Assembly: GCA_023387235.1 (NCBI GenBank)
Contig: JAEWIJ010000116.1
Coordinates: 1 to 27,132 of the forward strand
Length of the DNA stretch: 27,132 bases
Direction of reading: 5' to 3'
From: Pseudomonadota bacterium
GTDB taxonomy: Bacteria > Pseudomonadota > Alphaproteobacteria > Rhizobiales > Hyphomicrobiaceae
Part shown: piece by piece, positions 16,482 to 24,153 of the stretch
How the letters are laid out: every line of letters begins with the position of its first letter
Position numbering within the stretch: the first letter of the stretch is position 1
Notes under the pieces: generated by a model
What the model saw: the letters and a program-made list of their open reading frames with translations, nothing else
Told to the model about the DNA's origin: nothing
Database searches by the model: none
Translations under genes and position numbers: made by a program

Positions 16482-16597
16482 CCTTCTCCCCGTCCTCACG
16501 GGGAGAAGGTCGGGATGAGGGGCGGCGCCACTGACCGACGTCAGCGTATGTCGCCGCCCCTCACCCTGGCCCTCTCTCCGCAAGCGCGGGGAGAGGG
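16482..16597. repeat. palindromic mosaic repeat, complete copy (three stem-loops)
   Basis: There are three successive inverted repeats. The first is CCTTCTCCCCGT / ACGGGGAGAAGG (16482-16493 with 16498-16509). The central one is TGAGGGGCGGCG / CGCCGCCCCTCA (16516-16527 with 16552-16563). The third is CCCTCTCTCCGC / GCGGGGAGAGGG (16570-16581 with 16586-16597, one G-T pair). The whole unit recurs at 24154-24271 and its first hairpin at 3442-3475. It resembles the RIME-type intergenic mosaic elements described in Rhizobium; that name is by resemblance only. It separates the convergent dehydrogenase and L,D-transpeptidase genes and may terminate both. Confidence 0.8.
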
Positions 16598-16638
16598 GAA
16601 TAGTGCTCCCCTCCCAGCCCCGCCCGCGGCAAGAAAAA

Positions 16639-18018
16639 TCAGGGCGCCAGCGTCTCGCGCGGCATGGGCGGCGCGTCGGGATCGACCTCGCGCTCGCGAT
16701 CGCTTGCAAGCTCGCGAACCTGATCCTTGCCGTAGATGTCGGGACGGAAAATGATGCGTCCGTCCTCCTCCACCCACGCCGTCACATAGACGAAAGCCAC
16801 CGGCAGCGGACGCGCCAGCGTGATATCGACGGGCTGGCCACCCTGCAGGATCTGCTCGACGCGCTCGCGGCTCATGCCGGGCTCGTCGCGTGCGATCCAG
16901 GCGGCGAGGTCGAACACGCCCTGCACGCGCACGCAACCGGCGCTGAACGCGCGCGAGCGCTGCTCGAAGAGCGGCTTCATCGGCGTGTCATGCATGTAGA
17001 CGCCATGCTCGTTCGGCATGTCGATGCGCACGAGCCCGAGCGCATTGTGCGGCCCCGGATCCTGGCGGAAGCGCAGGTTCTTCGAATCGACCGTGCGCCA
17101 ATCGATGTTGGTAACGTCGATCTCCGGGCCGACGAAGCTGCCGGTCAGGACGCGGATGTGCTCCTTCTGGAGATACTCCGGTTCCTTGACGAGGCGCGGG
17201 ATGACGTCGAGGTTGGCGATGCTCTCCGGCACGCGCCAGAAGGGGAAGAAGTTGAGCGCGCGGATGTTCGCCGTGACGACGGGCGTCTGGCGATCCGGCT
17301 TGCCGGCGATCACGCGATGACGCTCCTCGACGCTATTGCGCACGACGGCCTCGGCCTGGTAGCCGGGCACGTTCACGAGGACGTAGCGGTCGTCGAGCTT
17401 GAGCGATAGCAGATCGCGAATGCGGTTGTAATTCATCTGCAGCTGCGCGAGGCGCGCGGCCGGCGGCACATTCAAGGCCTGCAGTGTCGGGCGATCCACG
17501 CGTCCGCTCACCCGGAGGCCGTGCCGGCTCTGGAAGCGGCGCAGTCCCGCTTCGGTGTCGCTGTCGAGGACCAGCGACCGGAACCCGCCCTGGGGCCGCA
17601 TATCGCCCCACAGCACGAGAACACGCCGCACCATCGGCACGCGTTCATCCTCGTCGCCCGGCCGGATCATGCGCGTGCCGGGAATGGTCGGCCAGCCGCC
17701 ATCTGCCACGACGCGCTGGACGCGATTGATCGCGTCACCCATGGCGCTCAGCATCTCCTGCGAGCGCATGGGCGTCGTGCCCTCGCGCAGGTCGTCGAGC
17801 ACATCGGCCTGAGTTGGCGTGCGCGGACGGCGGTCCCTGTCGGGATAGCTGTACGAGGCAAAGCCCGGGAGCTGCTGCCACCATTCCTGGGCCTGCGCCT
17901 TGGCCCCATAGAGGCCTGCGGCCAGTCCAAGACCGGCGGCCAGGGCCTGTCTGCGTGTGAAATTGGCTCCGGAAGCCGCCTTGCCGGCGGTCTCCCGCTG
18001 TCCCCGTTTCTTGTTCAT
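16639..18018 (-). CDS. L,D-transpeptidase (YcbB/LdtD-like) with peptidoglycan-binding domain
   Basis: This 459-residue exported enzyme should form or exchange 3-3 (L,D) cross-links, or attach proteins, in peptidoglycan. A twin-arginine-like signal (FTRRQALAAGLGLAAGLYGA, RR at 22-23, cleavage about AQA at 43) begins the protein. A peptidoglycan-binding-1-like segment follows (DTEAGLRRFQSRHGLRVSGRVD, about 154-175), then the YkuD catalytic domain. The domain includes PGPHNALGLVRIDMPNEHG, H343 (YMHDTP) and SAGCVRVQ with the catalytic Cys at 362. The layout matches LdtD/YcbB. The ATG at 18018 gives the signal at the proper place; the frame is open upstream to 18180 without family features, and the ribosome-binding site is weak. 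The gene diverges from the SGNH hydrolase. Confidence 0.9.
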   Translation of the reverse strand: MNKKRGQRETAGKAASGANFTRRQALAAGLGLAAGLYGAKAQAQEWWQQLPGFASYSYPDRDRRPRTPTQADVLDDLREGTTPMRSQEMLSAMGDAINRVQRVVADGGWPTIPGTRMIRPGDEDERVPMVRRVLVLWGDMRPQGGFRSLVLDSDTEAGLRRFQSRHGLRVSGRVDRPTLQALNVPPAARLAQLQMNYNRIRDLLSLKLDDRYVLVNVPGYQAEAVVRNSVEERHRVIAGKPDRQTPVVTANIRALNFFPFWRVPESIANLDVIPRLVKEPEYLQKEHIRVLTGSFVGPEIDVTNIDWRTVDSKNLRFRQDPGPHNALGLVRIDMPNEHGVYMHDTPMKPLFEQRSRAFSAGCVRVQGVFDLAAWIARDEPGMSRERVEQILQGGQPVDITLARPLPVAFVYVTAWVEEDGRIIFRPDIYGKDQVRELASDREREVDPDAPPMPRETLAP

Positions 18019-18328
18019 CGTGTGCTCACGATCTCTGAGCCGGCTGATGTATGCCGGACGCCGCGCGCCCACGGCGCGGCCTCCACGAGCCGGATTAGTT
18101 GTGCTTTGCGGCGACAGCAAGGTTGCCGCTTCATCATTGCCCGGAGCTATAGCTGATTTCCTGCCCCCCGGCCAAACCACCTGGCATCACTGTCACGTGA
18201 GTAACGTATAGAATCCGGCCAGGGTTTCCTGAGGGCAACACTGGTAACTGCGACGAAGGAAAACTCGACAATCGATCGGGCCTTCGCCTAGTATCCGGCC
18301 CCGGAATAGGGCTGCGCAGGGGTAATGC
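18019..18328. other. divergent intergenic region (L,D-transpeptidase / SGNH hydrolase)
   Basis: No gene is seen in these 310 bases. They hold a GC-only 7-bp hairpin at 18060-18080 (GCCGCGC / GCGCGGC), 42 bases upstream of the transpeptidase start, a 10-base palindrome AGCTATAGCT at 18145-18154, and a TATAGA at 18207-18212 that could be a rightward -10 but lacks a clear -35. Promoters for both flanking genes must lie here but cannot be placed with confidence. Confidence 0.45.
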
Positions 18329-19207
18329 ATGTGGCGCGCGCTTAAGGCGGCGAGGTCGGATCGGACCTCCGCCGCAGAAGGTATCTTTGCCCGGGCGGCT
18401 GTGCTCGTCCTTGGTCTCACCATCTGTTCCTCTCTTGCCGGGCCTGCCAAGGCGCTCGACCCGCTTCCAACGTGCAGGCCACCCGGCGCGCTTGTCGCGT
18501 TCGAATCGCCCTTGCGCGGCCTCGCGCGGGCCATCGAGCACGGTCGCGAGATAAAGGTCGTGGCGCTTGGCTCCTCGTCGACCGAGGGCGCCGGGGCGTC
18601 CACCAAGCAGGCGGCCTATCCGGCGCGCTTCGACGACGAAATGGACCGCCGCTTTCCGGGCAAGGATTTCCAGGTCACCAATCTCGGCAAGGGCGGCGAG
18701 CTCGCCGAGGCCATGCTCACGCGGCTCATGCGGGACGTGATCCCGGCGCGGCCCGCGCTGGTTCTTTGGCAGACGGGTGTCAACGACGCGATCAGCGGCG
18801 TCGAGATACCGGTTTTCCGCCGCGTTTTGATTAGCGGCATCACGGCCCTCAAGGCCGCAGGCATCGAGGTGGTGCTGGTCGATCCGCAGTATTATCCGCG
18901 TTCGGCGGGCGTGCCTCGGTACGAGGACTTCGTCGCGGTCATGCGGGCCGTTGCGCGTGAGCAGGGCGTGCCGGTGTTCCGTCGCTATGCGATCATGAAG
19001 CACCTGATCGCCAGCGGTCAGCAAACGGCGGATTTGTTTCTGTGGAAGGACAAGTTCCACCTGAACGACAGATCCTATGCCTGTCTGGCCGAGCTGATGG
19101 CCGAGGCCGTCGAAGGAGAGATCCGGCGACCGGCAGCTCCCGTGATCTCGGCCGGCGTGACGACCGCCAGCCCACTCAGCAGCGCGCAGTCGGCAACGGC
19201 CTACTGA
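18329..19207 (+). CDS. secreted SGNH/GDSL-type hydrolase
   Basis: This 292-residue protein has a long N-terminal region and a hydrophobic export segment at about 20-38 (probable cleavage near GPAKA, 38-42). SGNH blocks are visible in order: VVALGSSSTEG (nucleophile S83; GSSS replaces GDSL), the block II glycine in LGKGGELA (about G122), block III TGVND (N152), and block V DKFH (D241, H244). All four catalytic-type residues are present, so it should be an active esterase or lipase-like hydrolase of the periplasm or envelope. The substrate is unknown; acetyl esters of glycans are common in relatives. The start at 18329 has AGGGG upstream. It is convergent with the small secreted-protein gene that follows. 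Confidence 0.85.
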   Translation: MWRALKAARSDRTSAAEGIFARAAVLVLGLTICSSLAGPAKALDPLPTCRPPGALVAFESPLRGLARAIEHGREIKVVALGSSSTEGAGASTKQAAYPARFDDEMDRRFPGKDFQVTNLGKGGELAEAMLTRLMRDVIPARPALVLWQTGVNDAISGVEIPVFRRVLISGITALKAAGIEVVLVDPQYYPRSAGVPRYEDFVAVMRAVAREQGVPVFRRYAIMKHLIASGQQTADLFLWKDKFHLNDRSYACLAELMAEAVEGEIRRPAAPVISAGVTTASPLSSAQSATAY

Positions 19208-19210
19208 ACG

Positions 19211-19232
19211 AGAAAGGGGGCCGAAGCCCCCT
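19211..19232 (-). terminator. intrinsic terminator with UUCG tetraloop
   Basis: On the minus strand AGGGGGC-TTCG-GCCCCCT is followed by TTCT: a 7-bp stem capped by the very stable cUUCGg loop with a short T-run. It lies between the stop codons of the convergent SGNH hydrolase (19207) and small secreted protein (19263), and may act in both directions. Confidence 0.7.
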
Positions 19233-19262
19233 GAAAGATCGCTACCCAGATCTCTGCGCAAC

Positions 19263-19640
19263 TCACCAGTGGTGCCGCCAGATGTAGCCGTGGTGCTCGG
19301 CGTGCCAGCTCCGGTGGTGGTAGTCCTTGCGCGGGTGCCCCCAGGCCTTGAAGTACGGCGGCCGCTCCTGGATCCAGTCGTAGTAGTGGGCCACGTTGCG
19401 CGCGCGCACGTAGCGGGCCGAGGACCAGTAGTTCGAGTTATAATACGGATAGTAGCCCCGCGGACTGTAGCGGTAGGCGTACTTGTCGGCCTCGAACGCG
19501 TAGCGCTCATGGTGGGTGTGTTTGCGGACGACCGTGCGCTTGCTGCGGTCCTTCATCCCGTCGGCTGCCGCCTCCTGCACCGGCGCGCTCGTGATTCCGG
19601 CTACGGCGAGGAGCCCCAGCAGCGACATCGTCCAGCGCAT
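19263..19640 (-). CDS. small secreted Tyr/His/Trp-rich protein, function unknown
   Basis: This 125-residue protein is not assigned to a family. A signal peptide covers about residues 1-26 (MRWTMSLLGLLAVAGITSAP, cleavage near EAAA). From residue 41 to 125 I count 15 Tyr, 12 His and 6 Trp, so 33 of 85 residues are aromatic or histidine. They are grouped as RGYYPYYNSNYW and a His/Trp-rich C-terminus (HHRSWHAEHHGYIWRHHW). There is no Cys. Such a composition could suit metal binding or surface adhesion, but this is speculation. The ATG at 19640 has a strong GGAGAA about 7 bases upstream on the minus strand, and a UUCG-capped terminator follows the stop, so it is very likely a real single-gene unit. 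Confidence 0.78.
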   Translation of the reverse strand: MRWTMSLLGLLAVAGITSAPVQEAAADGMKDRSKRTVVRKHTHHERYAFEADKYAYRYSPRGYYPYYNSNYWSSARYVRARNVAHYYDWIQERPPYFKAWGHPRKDYHHRSWHAEHHGYIWRHHW

Positions 19641-19923
19641 TATTGTTCTCCTCGAGCAGGGGCCCGCCGTCCTGGACGGGACGACGAATCATAAGATCGA
19701 GACGAGCTTACACCGAAGCGCCAATCACGTTGTGTATCTTGTGCATAATTGCTGAATTTTGCGATTTCGGTGTCACGTTCATGCCGCAATGCCCGCCGAA
19801 ATCAGGCCGGCTGGAAGGTGCTCGCCCGGCGGGTCGGGGCCGTGAGCGGTCCCGGATTGTTCAATGGTGCTGCGGCTGCCCCCGAGGGATACGGCGGGTC
19901 GCGGACCCTGCCTTCGAGGGGGG
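19641..19923. other. divergent intergenic region with inverted repeat and low-GC core
   Basis: No convincing gene is seen. A noticeably AT-richer stretch (19721-19765) contains two spaced repeats, TTGTGTAT (19730-19737) and TTGTGCAT (19739-19746), and is bracketed by the inverted repeat ACACCGAA (19710-19717) / TTCGGTGT (19766-19773). A leftward TATGAT (complement of 19688-19693) could be the -10 of the small secreted protein gene. It may be a regulator-binding and promoter region. Confidence 0.4.
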
Positions 19924-20559
19924 ATGAACGTGCTGAGAAGCGTGCGGAATGCCCGGCTGTCCGGGGTTATCATCGCTGTCGCTGTGGCGCTGCTGGCCGG
20001 CCTTGCGGTGCCCTTGGGGGGCGCCTCGGCCATCGAGCCCAGGGCCGACGAGAAGGCACGGCTCAAGGCCTGCGAGAAGTCTCTCTGCCAGGTCGTCGTT
20101 GCGAAGACGCCGACGAAGGGCGATCTCCAGTGCCCGCTGAGCAAAGCATGGTCCCGCAAGACCATGAAGGAGGGCTCGGCCAAGAAGCTGCGCTGGGGAT
20201 TCGGTGCGGCCAAGTGCGAGGTGGATTTCCGGGTGCCGCGCGACATGATCGTCGGCGCGCTCTCGGCTGCCGAGATCAGGGTGACCATTCCGGCCCACAC
20301 CGTGCAGTGCGAGGTCGAGCGCGAGAACAGCATCGACAAGGCCGAGATCACGCTGGCGCCGATCATCGAGTTCAAGGACGGCAAGGCCAAGAAGATCTGG
20401 GTGAACGTCACCGACATCAAGGCGCCCGGCGTGATCAAGGGCGTTGTCTGGTCGGCGGCGCAGCTCGAGGATACCGTCGGCGTGTTCCACCGCCGGATGA
20501 TCAAGGCGGTCAATAAATTCATTAACGAGGAGTGCCCGAAAGTCGTCGCCGGGGGTTGA
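19924..20559 (+). CDS. exported six-cysteine protein of unknown function
   Basis: This is a 211-residue protein. A basic N-terminus and hydrophobic stretch (residues 12-36, ending GGASA) form a Sec signal peptide with likely cleavage after A36. The mature part is Lys/Glu-rich and has six cysteines (C50, C55, C70, C98, C129, C204), consistent with up to three disulfides in the periplasm. I do not recognise a named domain. The ATG at 19924 follows GAGGGGG closely and places the signal sequence first; the upstream in-frame ATG at 19864 would bury it. It runs in the same direction as glcB, 101 bases upstream, but a shared transcript is not evident. Confidence 0.78.
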   Translation: MNVLRSVRNARLSGVIIAVAVALLAGLAVPLGGASAIEPRADEKARLKACEKSLCQVVVAKTPTKGDLQCPLSKAWSRKTMKEGSAKKLRWGFGAAKCEVDFRVPRDMIVGALSAAEIRVTIPAHTVQCEVERENSIDKAEITLAPIIEFKDGKAKKIWVNVTDIKAPGVIKGVVWSAAQLEDTVGVFHRRMIKAVNKFINEECPKVVAGG

Positions 20560-20660
20560 CCCGGGGCGGGGATCGGCCAACAAACCCTGCGCATGTTGCG
20601 GCGCCACCAAAAGGATGGTGCAGTACAGCATGATCTCGAGCAGCAGGGTGGCACGCCAAC

Positions 20661-22859
20661 ATGATCGACTACGTTTCCAAGGGCCGGCTTCGCGTGGCGA
20701 GGGTGCTCGCCGATTTCGTCGATCGGGAAGCGCTGCCTGGGACGGACGTCGAGGGTGAGGCATTCTGGGCCGGTCTCGAGCGCACTCTGACAACGCTTGC
20801 TCCCGAGAATCGCGCCCTTCTCGCCGAGCGCGACAGGCTTCAGACAGAGATCGACGGCTGGCACCGTGCCCATCGCGGGCAACCGCTCGATCAGGCGACC
20901 TATCGGGCTTTTCTTGAGCGTATCGGCTACCTCGCGCCGGAGGGGCCCGATTTCGCCATCGATACCGAAGGCGTCGATGCCGAGATCGCGACCATGGCCG
21001 GGCCACAGCTCGTCGTGCCGGTCAGCAACGCGCGCATGGCGCTCAACGCGGCCAATGCCCGCTGGGGCTCGCTCTATGACGCGCTCTATATCTCGGATGC
21101 CATCCCGGACACGGGTGGCGCGGAGAAGGGGACTTCCTACAACCCGACACGGGGCGCCAAGGCCGTGGCCAAGGTGCAGGACTGGCTCGATGCCTTCCTG
21201 CCGATCGAGAACCTCAAGGGGCCGCGCTCGCACGGCGAGGTCGTCGCCTACACGATCGAAGTCGGCACGCTTCTTTTCGACGTCGGCGCCACTGAGCCTC
21301 GCGCCTATCTTTCCGATAGCGCGCAGTTTCTTGGCTATCAGGGTGATCCGCTGAACCCGAGCGCCATCCTGCTCGAGCACAACGGCCTCGGCATCGAGCT
21401 GCGCTTCGACCGCAAAAATCCGGTCGGTGCAGCTCATTCGGCCGGCCTCGCCGATGTCCATGTCGAGTCGGCGCTGACGACGATCGTCGATTTCGAGGAC
21501 GCGACCGCCGCCGTCGATCCCGATGACAAGGTCGCGTGCTACCGCAACTGGCTCGGGCTGATGAAGGGCACGCTCGAAGCGACAATCGAGACGGCGCGCG
21601 GATCGACGACGCGGCGGCTTGCGCCCGACCGCACGTATCGTCTTCCCCAGGGCGGCGAAGCTTCCGTGCCCGGCCGCAGCCTGATGCTCGTGCGCAATGT
21701 CGGGCATCTCATGAGCGATGCGAGCGTGCTCGATGCGGATGGCGCCGCCGCGCCCGAGGGTATTCTGGATGCGCTCGTGACGAGCCTCATCGCGATGCAC
21801 GATCTCAAGGGCGGCGGCCCTCTCAAGAACAGCCGCGAGAACGCGATCTACATCGTCAAGCCGAAGATGCATGGCCCGACGGAGGTGGTGTTCGCGGACA
21901 AGCTTTTCGCCATGACGGAGGACGTTCTCGGCCTTGCGCGGAACACGCTCAAGATGGGGCTCATGGACGAGGAGCGCCGCACGAGCGCCAATCTCAAGGA
22001 ATGCATCCGGGCCGCGCGCTCGCGCCTGTTCTTCATCAATACAGGCTTCCTCGACCGCACCGGCGACGAGATCCACACCTCCATGGAGGCCGGGCCCGTG
22101 ATCCGCAAAGCGGATGTGCCGAAGACACCGTGGATCAAGGCCTACGAGAACCGCAATGTCGATATCGGCATTGCCTGCGGCCTGCCGGGCCGCGCGCAGA
22201 TCGGCAAGGGCATGTGGGCCAAGCCTGATCTCATGTCGGCCATGCTCGCGGAGAAGATCGCTCATCCGGAGGCGGGCGCGAGCACGGCATGGGTACCGTC
22301 GCCCATCGCGGCGACGCTGCACGCCATCCACTATCATCTGGTCGATGTAGGTGCGCGGCAGGCTGCTATTGCCGAAAGGCCGCGCGCGAGTCTGGACGAC
22401 TTATTGACACCGCCACTCGCCGATCGCCCGAACTGGTCGGGGGAGGACATCCAGCGCGAGGTCGAAAACAACGCGCAAGGCATTCTCGGCTATGTCGTGC
22501 GCTGGATCGACCAGGGCATCGGCTGCTCGAAGGTGCCCGACATCGACGACGTGGCGCTCATGGAGGACCGGGCGACGCTGCGCATCTCCAGCCAGCACAT
22601 TGCGAACTGGCTGCACCACGGCATCGTGAGCGAGGCGCAGGTCGTCGAGACCATGAAGCGCATGGCGGCGGTCGTCGATCGCCAGAATGCCGGCGATTCC
22701 GGCTATCGGCCGATGGCCCCCGATTTCGATGGCTCGATCGCGTTCGCGGCAGCGCTCGATCTGGTGCTCAAGGGCCGCGAGCAGCCGAGTGGCTACACCG
22801 AGCCGGTTCTTCATACGCGCCGGGTCGAGGCTAAGGCGCGGGACCGATCAGCGGGCTGA
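20661..22859 (+). CDS. glcB: malate synthase G
   Basis: This enzyme condenses glyoxylate with acetyl-CoA to malate (glyoxylate or glycolate use). It has 732 residues against about 723 for the E. coli enzyme, so it is full length. Residues equivalent to the known active site are visible: the catalytic Arg in LVRNVGHLM (R345), Mg ligands in GLMDEERRT (E437) and NTGFLDRTGDE (D465), the conserved Cys in GIGCSKVPDI (C622), and the catalytic base in LMEDRATLRISSQHIANWL (D636). The C-terminus SGYTEPVLHTR is also typical. The ATG at 20661 has only a weak AGGGTGG at 20646-20652. A 70-base gap separates it from the PPOX-class gene downstream. With acetoacetyl-CoA synthetase elsewhere in the window it fits growth on acetyl-CoA-yielding carbon sources. 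Confidence 0.96.
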   Translation: MIDYVSKGRLRVARVLADFVDREALPGTDVEGEAFWAGLERTLTTLAPENRALLAERDRLQTEIDGWHRAHRGQPLDQATYRAFLERIGYLAPEGPDFAIDTEGVDAEIATMAGPQLVVPVSNARMALNAANARWGSLYDALYISDAIPDTGGAEKGTSYNPTRGAKAVAKVQDWLDAFLPIENLKGPRSHGEVVAYTIEVGTLLFDVGATEPRAYLSDSAQFLGYQGDPLNPSAILLEHNGLGIELRFDRKNPVGAAHSAGLADVHVESALTTIVDFEDATAAVDPDDKVACYRNWLGLMKGTLEATIETARGSTTRRLAPDRTYRLPQGGEASVPGRSLMLVRNVGHLMSDASVLDADGAAAPEGILDALVTSLIAMHDLKGGGPLKNSRENAIYIVKPKMHGPTEVVFADKLFAMTEDVLGLARNTLKMGLMDEERRTSANLKECIRAARSRLFFINTGFLDRTGDEIHTSMEAGPVIRKADVPKTPWIKAYENRNVDIGIACGLPGRAQIGKGMWAKPDLMSAMLAEKIAHPEAGASTAWVPSPIAATLHAIHYHLVDVGARQAAIAERPRASLDDLLTPPLADRPNWSGEDIQREVENNAQGILGYVVRWIDQGIGCSKVPDIDDVALMEDRATLRISSQHIANWLHHGIVSEAQVVETMKRMAAVVDRQNAGDSGYRPMAPDFDGSIAFAAALDLVLKGREQPSGYTEPVLHTRRVEAKARDRSAG

Positions 22860-22929
22860 CCGGATGGACTTGGACCGCGACCACCCTTATGGTTTAGGTA
22901 GCGACGGACTTCGAAAGAGGCGGACCGGC

Positions 22930-23568
22930 ATGAACGACGCACCTTTGAGCATCACTTCTCATCGGATCACCTCGCTCGCCGAACTGGAGGCCCTCTACGG
23001 CCAGCCGAGCGGCGCCGCAGTCGCCAAGGAAATTGACCATCTGAACGCTCCTTATCGCGCGTTCGTCGAGAAGGCGCCGTTCTGCGCCATCGCATCGGCG
23101 GGTGCGGAGGGGCTCGACTGCACGCCGCGCGGTGATCCTGTCGGCTCCTTCGTGCGTGTGGTCGATGAGCGGACCATCCTGATCCCGGACCGGCGCGGCA
23201 ACAACCGCATCGATACGCTGCGCAACATCGTCGAGACGGGCCGCGTCGGGCTCCTGTTCCTGATCCCCGGTGTCGGCGAGACGTTGCGCATCAACGGCCG
23301 CGCGCACATCACGACCGATCCGGCGCTCTGCGCGACCTTCGAGATGCAGCGTCAGGTGCCGAAGAGCCTCATCGTCGTCGAGATCGAGAAGGTCTACTTC
23401 CAGTGCACGAAGGCGCTCGTGCGCTCGAAGCTCTGGGATCCGGCCTCGCAGATCAAGCGGACGGAGCTGCCGAGCGTCGGCGAGCTGGTCGCGGCGACTC
23501 TCAAGGGCGCGGATGCGGACGAGTACAACCGCATTTATCCCGAGCGCATCAAGCAGACGATCTACTGA
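22930..23568 (+). CDS. PPOX-class FMN-dependent flavoprotein (DR2398/Alr0013-like)
   Basis: This 212-residue protein has the pyridoxamine-5'-phosphate-oxidase-like split-barrel fold. Recognisable segments are the N-terminal ITSLAELEALYGQPS (13-27), TPRGDP (65-70), IPDRRGNNRIDTLRNI (85-100) and GLLFLIPGVGETLRINGRA (107-125). This set is typical of the small family of probable FMN-dependent enzymes sometimes called the DR2398/Alr0013 group. Its reaction is unknown. The ATG at 22930 follows AGAGG; the reading frame is open upstream inside glcB but that part is a shadow. It may be cotranscribed with glcB (70-base gap), though no functional link is known. It is convergent with the SnoaL-like gene 21 bases downstream. 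Confidence 0.85.
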   Translation: MNDAPLSITSHRITSLAELEALYGQPSGAAVAKEIDHLNAPYRAFVEKAPFCAIASAGAEGLDCTPRGDPVGSFVRVVDERTILIPDRRGNNRIDTLRNIVETGRVGLLFLIPGVGETLRINGRAHITTDPALCATFEMQRQVPKSLIVVEIEKVYFQCTKALVRSKLWDPASQIKRTELPSVGELVAATLKGADADEYNRIYPERIKQTIY

Positions 23569-23589
23569 TCGTCGCTCCGGTTTGGCGCA

Positions 23590-24084
23590 TCACGGCTTGC
23601 TCTCGCCGAGGCGGGTCGCGTGGCTGGCGGCGACGTGCCAGCTCTGGCCTTCGCGCGTGTACACGGCCGTCCAGCGCACATCGTAGGTCTTGCCGTCGTC
23701 GGACTTGATCGGCGACACGCCCGTCGCGATGCCGACCCAGTCATTCGGGATGCGGATGACGAGGTCGCTTGCGGGCGCGGTTTCGATGACGGGATCGCCT
23801 TTCAGCAGCGTCGCAATGCGCGCCTTCTTGTCGTCCGTCTTGCCTGTGGTGTGCGTGTGCACGAAGGACGGCGCGTACATGCGCTGAAGGCGCTTGGCGT
23901 CCTTGGCCCTGATGGCCGCGGCGACTTCCTTACGAAAAGCCGCAACTTCCTCGCTGATCAGCTTGCGCTGGGCCTCGCTGACGATGGCCGGCGGGTGGGC
24001 CGCGACGCGCTCCGGCAGCGCGAGCAGTGAACCGAAGGCGGCTGAAACGAGGGCAACGCCGGTAAGAAGAGGCGCGATACGCAT
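23590..24084 (-). CDS. exported SnoaL/NTF2-like (DUF4440-type) protein
   Basis: This is a 164-residue protein. A signal peptide (MRIAPLLTGVALVSAAFGSL, cleavage about VAA at 29) precedes a small alpha+beta domain. The domain opens with a helix containing FRKEVAAAIRAKDAKRLQRMYAPSFVHTH and ends with a strand pattern (VRWTAVYTREGQSWHVAASHATRL) typical of NTF2-fold proteins of the SnoaL/DUF4440 group. Members may bind small ligands or act as isomerases; no function is assigned here. The ATG at 24084 has GGGAGAG about ten bases upstream on the minus strand. The longer open frame to 24240 starts inside the palindromic repeat and is not coding. The gene lies downstream of urtE on the same strand but is separated from it by the repeat. 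Confidence 0.8.
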   Translation of the reverse strand: MRIAPLLTGVALVSAAFGSLLALPERVAAHPPAIVSEAQRKLISEEVAAFRKEVAAAIRAKDAKRLQRMYAPSFVHTHTTGKTDDKKARIATLLKGDPVIETAPASDLVIRIPNDWVGIATGVSPIKSDDGKTYDVRWTAVYTREGQSWHVAASHATRLGESKP

Positions 24085-24153
24085 GGCTCGAAGCTCTCCC
24101 GCAGTTGCTGGAAGCTCCGAGCATATCACCGAGATTGCAGCGGGAAACCACTT

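Noticed and set aside
16482..16597. CRISPR-like or transposon-end interpretation of the palindromes
   Set aside because: There is no regularly spaced series of identical repeats with spacers and no transposase or target-site duplication visible. An intergenic mosaic repeat fits better.
18134..19510. A 458-codon leftward open frame overlapping the SGNH hydrolase
   Set aside because: It begins with Thr/Arg repeats, which are a shifted reading of the Tyr/His-rich gene, and continues antisense to the SGNH gene. It has no ribosome-binding site.
19779..22337. An 852-codon leftward open frame
   Set aside because: It is antisense to the six-Cys protein and glcB. It has no recognisable domain, while glcB is unambiguous.
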